Source: Ehretia macrophylla
Lineage: Eukaryota; Streptophyta; Magnoliopsida; Boraginales; Ehretiaceae
DNA: 64,000 nt
Assembly: GCA_037974665.1 (NCBI GenBank)
Contig: CM075773.1
Span: forward strand, 47,570,080-47,634,079
Direction of reading: 5' to 3'
In this document: one piece after another, positions 54,269 to 64,000 of the stretch
Layout of the letters: every line of letters starts with the position of its first letter
Position numbering within the stretch: position 1 is the first letter of the stretch
Position numbers and translations under genes: made by a program
The notes under the pieces: model-generated
Databases searched by the model: none
Told to the model about the DNA's origin: nothing
Seen by the model: the letters and a program-made list of their open reading frames with translations, nothing else

Positions 54269-55567
54269 TGTCACGCCTCCAAATTTGCCAGGTAGAATTT
54301 AGAGATGAGACTGTAGCGAATCTAGAAAGACAAATATTCCTAACCTCGCAAGGCTCTAATCCTCAATAAAATAAACTATGAATCAACTAAATAATATAAA
54401 TGAATAAAAAAAACACTATTCCTCTAATTATATGGCAAAATTTTTAAACCTCAAATTACATGTCAGAAACTCCAACAAAACAATATACTTAAATATTTGT
54501 CTAAAATACAATAAATATTCTTAACATATGATATTTTCCATCTTGTCATCATAAAGTTTAGCCCAACAAAACTCGGTTAAATTTTATCATCTGCAAAATA
54601 AGAAAGAGAACGGTGAGCGAAACAATGCTCAGTAAGTAAAATATGCCCCAAGGAAAGGTAAGACTCAAAGACAATGTATAATAGGACAATGACAATATTA
54701 TAAAGCTCTGACATATTATAAACAAGTTGTGGCTGCTTAGCAGCGCACACAAAATTTATAATTCACAATACAAAGTCGATAACAGATGACGGCTTATTAA
54801 CTCCCAACTGTCTAGGATTCGATATACAAGTTGCATAGTTCGTAGAGCCTAAAATATCAATAGCTCATATTTGGCTTGTCAAAAGAATCGATACAAAATC
54901 GAAATCATAAATGAATACTAGAATCACAACGAATCAAGCGAAATCTGTAAATGTACAAATAGAGTACAAAAGAAAAATGAAATATTCTACTTTACCTAAA
55001 TGCCCAATATATATCAATGCGATTAAACTTATTTACAAGTGAAAACTTCCAATATGTTTTCTAAATTAATGACCCATTGATACTTCAGCCTCAAAACTCA
55101 AAGAATAGTCTCTTGAATACACCGTCAATGAGTTTGCTAAGTCAAGTCTATTTTTTTTGTCTCTTTTTTTTTTCACCTCTCTCTACACGGTGCGTTTGTT
55201 TTGTTTTGTTTTTTTTTCTTTTCTTCTTTGTTTGTTTCTGACTCTACTCTACCGTATTTTTTTTTCCTCTCAAATCTTACCCATACGTTTATTTTCCTAA
55301 ATATATATAAGGAGATAATAACAACCCACTAAATTAGTTGGCCTAATTTTTAGGCTTTAAATCATACAAAATCAGCAACTAAAATCCACCATTATCTCAT
55401 AACTCATACTAACCCACTCCTAACTGATTTCTATAAATCAGTCACCATTAATTTATATTACGTGATATAATAAATTGGGTCATAAATAACTCATTCTCTA
55501 AATCAGCCACTAAAAAAAATACTTTAAAATGGTAAAAGTCAAAACCTAAAATTGTGGGGGTGTTACA
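54269..55567 (-). repeat. LTR 3 of the tandem element
   Basis: 1,299 bp, the upstream (5') LTR on the minus strand. It has the same ends as LTR 2. Confidence 0.85.
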
Positions 55568-56434
55568 AACTCCTTGTATGATTTTATCATCAGCTTTTAC
55601 AAGTGAAGACAATAAGTATTTCCCGTGATTTTATTCCGTAATTGGAAGGTTTTTTCTTGATGTGATAATAAGTTGAAGCATACCTATTCCTTTTTGTGTA
55701 TATATATATATATATAAGTATTTATGCATATACACATGTTCTCAAATTTTACTTCTTGATGAGATAGTTGGCACAAAGTTTAATTTATTTTGGATTTAAA
55801 CCTTATAAAGTTTAGTTATAATAAGAGGAAAATTTACTTTTAGAACTTAGAACCAAGATCCCAAAACGCGTCCAATACCAACCAAATCAAATATAGAGTG
55901 GATAATATATATTTGACAATATTACTTATTTTTTGTCAAAAATTATATTTTTTTGTTAACTCCATACACGCCATCACGAGTTCATTATTTATTACTTTTT
56001 TTTAAGTCTTCGGGCTAGGCATCACACAAGTTTCTTGTACGGTGAAGTCACGAGGGAGAATCTGAGAGCGAAAATACTACTTTTCCAATACATTTACTGA
56101 TCTTATTTTTCATTCATCCCTATCTAAACAATTAAGCAAATCAATAATACAATTTTTAATTAAATAGCAAACTATAGCCTACTGCCCTTTTACGCTTCTC
56201 AGGGGGTGGTTATCGAACTTGATTAATGATGGTGAAGTAATAATACAATTATAATAACCGTATCTGAACTATTAAGCGCAGAAATAAAATAAATGTATAA
56301 TCACTTCACCACCATTGATCTTAACTTGTAACATTATACAAGGAATCCAATCCGTTATTATCATGGCCAAGTATATTGGCAGTACATATTCCAACATACA
56401 TGCTCATGTGATTGACATGAAGGAAGAATTACAC
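55568..56434. other. Spacer between the LTR element and the acyl-CoA oxidase gene
   Basis: Non-coding. The part next to 56435 is the 3' flank of the oxidase gene on the minus strand. A TA run lies at about 55699-55716. Confidence 0.45.
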
Positions 56435-59400
56435 TTATAATTTAGCAGTCCGGAGTTGTTGCTTCAGCATTGGCCGAACACATTCATGGTAGCCATCAGC
56501 TATGGCCGATTCATTCAGGGGATCCTTCCAAGCTGCCTCGTAAAGTTTTGGATATACATTGCCATCATAACGGCCAAGAATTGAACCAAGGAAGTGCTCA
56601 GTGTAGTTGAACGCATCAACAAGTGCGATCGCATTTGGACGAACCTTGTATCGGATCATCATCACAGATTTAGTCAGATGATAGTGTCTCCTTATGAATA
56701 CGAGCATACGAAAGAAAATATAGAAACAAACCTTGGAGTACAAGGCTCTGAGCATCTCATTAGCAAGTGAAGCCTGTTTAGAGGTAATGCAGCTGGTGGC
56801 AAGGAAATCGCCCTGATGATTGTGGAGAAGGGAGAGGTAATAGATGCCGCAAAGCACCTGTAACTGCTGTTTTAGCCCCTTCCCGGCAATATCTTGCTGC
56901 AGTTTCGCGATAAACCTAGGAGAAGAAGGAAAGTAAAACACTAAGCTTAACAATTGAAAGAAAGTAGAAAAAGAATCTTCGAGCGAATTCACCAGCACAT
57001 GGATAAAAATAGAAGGAGAAATGAAGTTCATTGCCACAGTTGTCTACCTACTTCAGTAACTATGACGTCCCTACACATAAAATTAAATTTCACTCACAAA
57101 CCAACTCCCGCATCAGATCAATAACGTGATTTTTGCATATCGAAAGACTTCAAAGAGAGGCGCTAAATTTGGTTAGACGACATCCAATAAGAAGGATATA
57201 TCAAAAAGCCAAGCACATCAAAGAGTATATCCATAATATTTTTCTCTTTGAAGTCTTCTATAAACAGGACTTAGAGAAGCTTACTTGGATACGACAATTA
57301 ACTGACAATGAGCTACTGCTGCCTCGACTAAATCAGCCGACAGTTCTGCAAATCCTGAAGATATGGAAGGAACATAAAAATATGTACAAGATTAATTTAG
57401 GAGTTTAGGATATAGGAAGAATCTTAGCACCACAGGGGATCAAAGAAGGGCAGCCATCAAGACACATATCCTAAGCCATTTGGTGGAGATCCATTAAATT
57501 CCAAAATGGAAAGTTAACAAGGAAAAGATGTAAAAAGTTCAATTCAGCATTAAGCAGGAGTACCATCTTCCGGGTTAGCAAACTTGCTCAGATTTTTGGC
57601 ACAGGCAACTGACATTCGAGCAGCCCTTGCCTCGAAAGCCTCTAAGACTGCACTAGGCTTTAGCCAATCCTCAGCTGCAAGATAGAATATCAAGGGAATG
57701 TAGAAAAACGTTAATGAAATAGATCATCTTGAATGGATATCAACATGCATATTTTGGAATTGTTGAAGTATTACAAGTTCAACCGGTAGCTTTCAAGACG
57801 AAGGTTGAAAAAACACTTCTGAGTAACATATTGCCTTTGCATTGGGTTAGGTACTTTTAAGAGAAACAACATACGCTTTTGAACATTAGAACGACACTGC
57901 ATCAGATGTTCAATCCTTCTCATATAAGCTATAGTCCCGACAGGCTGTTTGCCAGATCCCAGCTGAGATACAGTCTTCATGAGAAATCTTGCAACCTACA
58001 GGAGAAATTCTAGATTCAGTCGTATATACATAATTTCAGCATTTGGTTGGAGATACTGTGAGATCTATTCTATCCAAGTTTGCTGTAATCGACTAAAACA
58101 ACAGACCTCTGTAAGGAATCAACCAGGATACTCTAAGGATCCAACGATTTTTACACTAAACAAAGTTGTCCACCAAGCTTCATAGTATGTTATGAGAAGT
58201 GACACCAACCTGATAGTGTCCTTTTTCCATGTTATTCACATATAACAAATACGTCATTTATACAACATCAGTCGATTATAGAAGTGATATCAATCTGCTC
58301 ATCTCTACGTATGACAAAATCAATCACAAAAAAGAAAAAGAAAACATATGAACCCAGACTGTTTCAACACAATACATGTTGTTTGGCAGCATTTGGATCA
58401 GTTAATGGAAATCTTAATCAGCTTGCTGAACCAAATAGATCACATAAATCTTTCAGCTCCTTTAAGACAAAGCTATCCATTAGAGAGAATTCAAACTCTT
58501 AAATTTAACTGGTACAAGAATATACATATGAGATATTTAAGTCATACGAGAACTAATCTTTTATCATTTTTTTCCTATTAATCTACACATGAGCAATTCT
58601 TTGATTACACAATGATGAATGTGAAACTGAGAAGAAAATAAAAAACTACTTTTAAGGCTGTACAGAGAAAAGGAATGAGTATGTTTAGTACAACATAAAG
58701 GACAATCAGTGGACAAGTAAATAGTTCTGCTTGAAAAAGATTAGAAACCTGTAGAAGCAGCACAATGTTGTCGCCTTCGTATGTACATGCAGGGACATAA
58801 ACTGCAAATAATTCTGGAAGTCCACTGGCACAGAGGCAGCCATGTCCCCCACAAAATTTGCGGCATTCTTCAATCCCATCCAGAATAGCAAAAAAAGAAC
58901 AAGCAGGTTCCACGTTGTGCATTAAGAGATTCATAATAACTGTAGATCAATGACTAGAGGGAGATAATCAAATGCAAAAATATACTAAGGCACCAGTGGT
59001 GATGAGCACAAGTTTCTAAGACATAAAGTTATAGCTGGGATGGCTGAAAAATCAAACCAAGGTTTAAAAAGATTGCAAATCTTATTAATTGTGGTCTTCA
59101 AAATATTTTATTATATGATGAGCTGTCTTTCTTTTTCTTTTTCCGGTTGAAAGATGGGAATTGTAGATGTATTATAATTGGTTTTGAAGTCTGTCCTCCT
59201 AGCATTAGTACCACTGCTTTCTCACCCCCACCCCCCTGTGCCACCACCCCCACATTCTTTTTTCTGTGTGGCCAGACCATCAAGAGTCAAGAATACACTG
59301 TTTACATGATTTGCATACACACATGCAAATAGACACGCAAATGTCTGTCCAAAGCAGGGAAGGAAGGAGATTCAAACCGATACTTAACAAAAGTTGATGA

Positions 59401-62400
59401 GTACTACTCACAGCTTTGGCAGAAGTAGTCAAAGACTTCAACCCTGCAGTGCATGCATGAACCTCAGGCAATGTTGAGAAATCATTGCCTTGGAGCCTTT
59501 GGGTGACATCCTTGTATAACCATTCAAGCCATTCACCAACAAATCTGAAGGCACAAGCTGAAGCCAGCAAAGGAAAGAGCATACTTTGCTGAGTTTTGTA
59601 ATCATCACCTGAAAGCGAAAACAGGAAGGAAAAAGCATCAACTACCATCTCATAGTTGATATAAAAAACATTTCTTAAACCCAAGTTATAAATATGAAAC
59701 ATGAGAAATTAAAATTTCTATAAAGCCAACATAACTGTTTGTTCAAACTTGATCTGAGAAGTTAAACAATTTGGCCAAGCACCAAAAAGTATGCCCAGAA
59801 ACATAACATTTAAATCAGCTTCACACATACTCCATACTAAAAATGTGCCTTTTATTTAGACAATAAATGACAAAAAGATAATTCCACATTGACTTGTTGT
59901 CTTAGGCTATAGTCACCAAATGTAGCACATACAGTAAAAGGCTGACATAATAATTAAAGCAATCAAATCTTCTTCCATGGTTTATATATATCTCCTTCTG
60001 TTTTTCTTGAGACACAATAATCATAAAGATATTTATTCATCGTTCATGAGAAAAAAAATACTATTTGACCATCACTTTAGTATATCCTTGTTGAAAGTCA
60101 GAGTGCATAAATGCACCAACAAAATGGTCAAAACACAAACTACACACAACAAAGCATGTAGGTACCCATATATGAGTAGTATAATTTTGATGAGGCCTCT
60201 GCAAGATAAATATACAGGAGAGACATAAATTTTAATGGTCACTATCACACCTAAATACCCCTTATAATACCCAATTACAAGTGTTTTCTTCTCATCAAAA
60301 AGATAAAGCATGCCATTTAATTATCTTCCAGTTCGATGAACAAATAAATTATGCAAAAATGTAATAATTACTATTCAACAGCCTTGAGAATTTCATTGCA
60401 TATTACTAAATGTTAAGTAAAATTACAAATGGTGCTCAATCATAATATTAGTTGTTTTTCTTCTGTGAAAATAGAAACCTAACTTTTAGCACATAAAAAT
60501 CAAGAATTACAAGAAATCATAACCATAATATCATGCACAGTCAAAGAATTGTTGCTCCCAAGAGCTCAAATCATAGAAATTATTACATTTATAGTTTATT
60601 CTGAAAAGATTCACCTGGGTCTCAGGTCCACCATTCTGTGGTCCAAACTGTCTACGAACAGCACTATACCTTGTAGCAATACACACCGCCTTTGAAAAAG
60701 CACAAGAAGCATCTGCTACAATTTTCTGTCGGACATAAACCATAGTCCCATAAAGAAGCTGACGTGGTACATCTGATTGAACATATTTTCCTTCTTTTGT
60801 AACCTGTGAGACCCTGGACATGTGATAACAAATATAAGACGCATCATAAACCATCTAAATACTCTTGATCAATTCCAGAATTAAACATTTGGTGATCCAA
60901 AAGTAAAAGGGAGAATCAAAAGTAGAATTTGATCATCACAATTCTAGAGATGCATCCCGCATTGGATAGGATAATTAGTAAAAGTCAGTTTTTAATAACC
61001 TTTTAACTTTTTTGATGACTTGAAGACATCAGACACATCTTGAACCCAATAATTTTAACATTTTCAGAACAATGATAAGCCTCAGATTCAGAAAAAAATT
61101 TCTTTCTGTTCTGAATTACCTTTGTGATTAAGGGGCACCTAAATATAACAAATTGGAGAATCTTAAGTATGGCATTTTCTCACTTTGGTAAATGATGCTG
61201 CCTCCATTCCTATTTGAATGTGAACTTTACTTCTTTTTGGTCACCTTGAATACGTAGACCTCACAAAATTCATATTTAACCCAAAAAGTCAAAGGTAACA
61301 TTCAATTTGAGATGAAGAAAGGTTTGCACAATGTGGCAGAGATCCATTGAGCTTATGATGATCATAGTAAAATCTACTGAGTCCATATAGAGAAACACTT
61401 TGAGTTATCTTCCGCTAAGTGAAGAAAAACATATTATGGTGATGACATAAGATTTTACAATCACCTTCATTTTAATTATCATTGATCCTTAATGATAAAG
61501 GCTCGTATGCACTAATTCCAACCAAATGATTTGCAGTGAACTAAGAAATAACTTATCAGTTGTTTCCATTTCTTTTCCATACATGTGAAAATTGATGCAG
61601 ACATGCACAAGGAGGCGGCCAAATTGTTACTGATATCCATCTTCCACTCCATCTTACATGAACAACAAGTCCTCTAAATGAGGCAAGTGTCAAAATTCCA
61701 AGACAATTAAATAAGAAGAGGAATGACAATATACCTCATCAACATTTGACTTCTTGGAATATGTACATGATCAAATCTCAGCACACCATTGTCCATGGTA
61801 TTGTATGCTCCATTTCCGAATTTCATTCCAATATCACCGATCGTTATACCAGGAAGAGGCATGTGATCCTCCAAGCTCCGCAATTGGACAATGAAACCTA
61901 AAGATATGCAATTTCAAAAAAAAAAAAAAGGTTTATAGTAGCTTCGGATAGGAGAAACATACTTTTTATACATAATTATGCTATTTTTACGAACGGAAAA
62001 TATAATTCTTGCTTACCTTGGATTCCATGATCTTGACTCTCAGTTATGAGACGAGCATAGACAACAGCATGGGTGGATACCTTACCCAACCCACCAGGCC
62101 ACCACTATTTAAATAAGAAAGCCACAGGATTTTGACCAAATTAGAAAAAAATTAGCTAAATATGTATAGAGAGAAAACAGATATGACCAGCAAATAAGCA
62201 AAGAAAAAATGACCAGTAGAACTTCCTACAATAAAAGTGCCACAAGCAACCACAAAATGGGGATCATATGCTATCTGACTAAGACACAAGAAACTAGTGA
62301 AAAAGCTCAACCCAGAATATACTCACTTTGCTTGACGTCAATGTAGGGCTATGAATTACAAATTCATCTGTTTGAGGATCAAACGTTGCAGTGGTTTCAA

Positions 62401-63972
62401 GACCTTGTACATTGGAGCCATGACCAAGCTCTGTTTGTGCATAACAACCAATTATTTGCATCTTGTAGGCAAGTGGCAACCATTGTTTCTGTTGTTCCTC
62501 AGTTCCCTGTCCCTTTATGGCAGGGATAAACATTCCCTGCAGAGGTCAACCATAGCAGTTCAGCCAACACAGCAAAGAACAGAACTCGAGAATTTTGATA
62601 GTCCTGATACATTAAAAAATAGAATTGGGGACACATTATAATAGCTACCTACTGAAAATTAGGATCTCAAACAAACAACTAAAGTTCAATGCCAGATTTT
62701 GTTCACACAAATATGTGATATATATAAATGAAATAATGCAAAAAATTTATAAGCTAATATGCAATAAATCTAGTATAACAGTTTTAAACTTTAAATTAAT
62801 AGTAAAAGTTACCCAGTGAAGATCAGTAAAAGCCGGTTGATCCACAAAAAACCTTAGTTTGGATGCTTCTTTCTCTGCAAATGAAAGTTACAAAGTCATG
62901 AATGAAGCAAACATTATTATTAAGACTCAACCAAGGAAATATGTATAAAAGTACTAAACCTCAATGCTTCGAATGAAGCCTCACCAGATAGACGTAATTC
63001 ATTTATCAGTTTCCACACGTATGCTGCTTTCCTAAGCGTGTTTTTAAACAATTCCTTCCTTGCAAGCATAGTCCTGTTCTCTTTTCCGAAGGCCTGTATC
63101 CATGATAAAACATGATAAGAATGTGACACCCAGAAAACAACAAGGCTCGTGTAAAACCAATATCAAGCCGTACAGCCACCTTTCCTCGGGAATATAGAGA
63201 CACACCTAGGTACACTGTGTTCTCAAATAATCACCAGGCCCTTTCTCGTGATTTTCAACGTGATTCTGTTGAAGTATTATACTAAACACATTACAACAAG
63301 TCAATATTTTTCTTTCTACATTAAAGACAATTAATTTATCAATCAAAATCTATCAGAATAAAAACACTCCACTATAAAACACACACACACACTAATCTAT
63401 CAATCCTCTGGAAAATTCATAAGAAATATCAGGACTTGTTAATTATACAAATGCAAAACTTCATTCGCAGCTCGCTGACCTAGGATCAGCAAAAATCAAA
63501 TTTACATAAAAAATACAAAAATAAAAGTAAAAAAATTGTTCCCGTTAATCACAATATTAATTCTCGACGTAGAACAAGTATCAAAATACACATCCTATGA
63601 ACAAAAAGCCCAAAATATTGAAATACATACATATATATTCACAAACACACATACATAAAAACTGACAGTTTTTTCGCAAAATTGACATAAATTCCACTAA
63701 TTCTTCAGCTTTTACAGATGTCCTGATACGTTCAAATGGAGATTAATAATTCAGCTAAAAAAAAGAAAAATTGACTAAAAACTTGAGAAAGTTACAGGAT
63801 CATTAGCGACGAGCTTGGAAATTCGATCCGAGACTTCGAAGGCGTGACGCGAGCCGGCCCAGACGATCTTCATCTCTTCAACATCAACCTCTGCTTTCTT
63901 CCTCTCTTCAGCTAAGTAATCTATTTCTCCATTTTCACTCAATTTTAGCAACAATTTTACCACAAAAATCAT
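56435..63972 (-). pseudogene. ACX1: Peroxisomal acyl-CoA oxidase (ACX1 type), 14 exons, probably a pseudogene
   Basis: ACX1 enzymes carry out the first, FAD-dependent, H2O2-producing step of peroxisomal beta-oxidation of long and medium acyl-CoAs, also used in jasmonate synthesis. Exons in order: 63972-63796, 63093-62985, 62874-62813, 62536-62327, 62104-62017, 61897-61735, 60813-60615, 59608-59412, 58880-58749, 57995-57875, 57674-57564, 57354-57285, 56915-56732, 56644-56435. Landmarks: KIVWAGSRHAFEVSDR (exon 1), CYAQTELGHGSNVQGLETTA (exon 4), RYSAVRRQFG (exon 7), and VPACTYEGDNIVL with the catalytic Glu (exon 9). The C-terminus RTAKL supplies a type-1 peroxisomal signal. Oddities: the usual ATGGAG start (63921) is out of frame by one base, leaving an upstream ATG at 63972. 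Exon 8 is one base short after the splice (GTGATGATTAC). The exon 9 acceptor reads TG, not AG. Otherwise phases fit perfectly. It is a recent pseudogene or has sequence errors. Confidence 0.85.
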
Positions 63973-64000
63973 AAATTATTAACTATAGCTTCACTTTTCA
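63973..64000 (-). other. Upstream edge of the acyl-CoA oxidase gene
   Basis: The last bases are shared with the partial copy near 8960-8985 (AACTATAGCTT run). The promoter lies outside the window. Confidence 0.4.

Larger units (their letters stand above)
51126..55567 (-). mobile_element. Non-coding LTR element as LTR-interior-LTR-interior-LTR
   Basis: Three LTRs of about 1.3 kb are separated by two interiors of exactly 257 bp (52465-52721 and 54012-54268). On the minus strand each LTR starts TGTAACACCCC or a close variant and ends GCGTGACA. Each interior begins with a primer site (TGGTATCAAAGC or TGGTATCAGAG, initiator tRNA-Met type) two bases after the LTR and ends with the purine tract GAGGGGGAAAGGA just before the next LTR. 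No gag or pol is present and no frame is meaningful. The shape fits unequal recombination between two identical short-interior elements. The outer flanks AGCTT and AACTC are not a clear duplication. It is a fossil that looks structurally whole for a non-coding element. Confidence 0.85.

Noticed and set aside
57133-57408. Plus-strand open frame of 91 codons opposite the oxidase gene
   Set aside because: It covers oxidase exon 12 and its introns in antisense and has no recognisable domain.

Overview
The window is nuclear DNA of a flowering plant, most likely a eudicot. It is AT-rich, its one multi-exon gene has plant-type introns, it holds a plant-only AP2/ERF transcription factor, and its mobile elements are all plant types: TRIMs, tRNA-derived SINEs, CACTA, pogo-like, PIF/Harbinger and Mutator-type MITEs. 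I cannot name the species. Coding density is very low.

Region 1 (about 1-42,000) is a decayed tandem array built from one ancestral module. The module carries a small gene for a four-helix membrane protein of 202 residues. Two intact copies remain (13584-14192 and 41221-41829). One full-length copy is broken (24696-25310), and at least seven copies are reduced to their first few codons (5507, 11707, 12740, 19615, 30523, 34761, 37814). Flanking non-coding DNA is duplicated along with the gene, so several insertions can be read against an empty site in a sister module: a solo LTR (25559-26020), a Mutator-type MITE (26135-26537), a LINE tail (19117-19180) and a solo LTR-like piece (30625-30944).

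Inside this array, 20916-24136 is an LTR-retroelement-like fossil. It carries intron-free pieces of at least five unrelated host genes: a coiled-coil protein, PPR repeats, MSH2, alanyl-tRNA synthetase, a GSK3/SHAGGY kinase and a UDP-glycosyltransferase. Other elements include two abutting pogo-like elements, one carrying a complete CACTA element with matching 3-base target duplication; a complete 375-bp TRIM; a tandem TRIM holding a nested Harbinger MITE; LINE 3' ends; SINEs; and a family of fold-back elements made of short sub-repeats.

Region 2 (42,000-56,400) has one single-exon DREB/ERF transcription factor gene on the minus strand (42730-43356). It is followed by fold-back elements, a Mutator-like element with a GC-rich core that may be captured host DNA (49070-50163), and a 4.4-kb coding-free LTR structure of three LTRs and two identical-length 257-bp internal domains (51126-55567).

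Region 3 (56,435-63,972) is a 14-exon acyl-CoA oxidase gene of the ACX1 type on the minus strand. All exons can be traced and the C-terminus has a peroxisomal targeting tripeptide. However, the usual start is out of frame, one exon is one base short, and one splice acceptor lacks AG, so it is probably a pseudogene or carries sequence errors. A partial copy of its first exon and intron lies at 8285-8985.

The genes do not form a pathway together. The main story is repeated duplication and decay of one small membrane-protein gene amid heavy transposon traffic.
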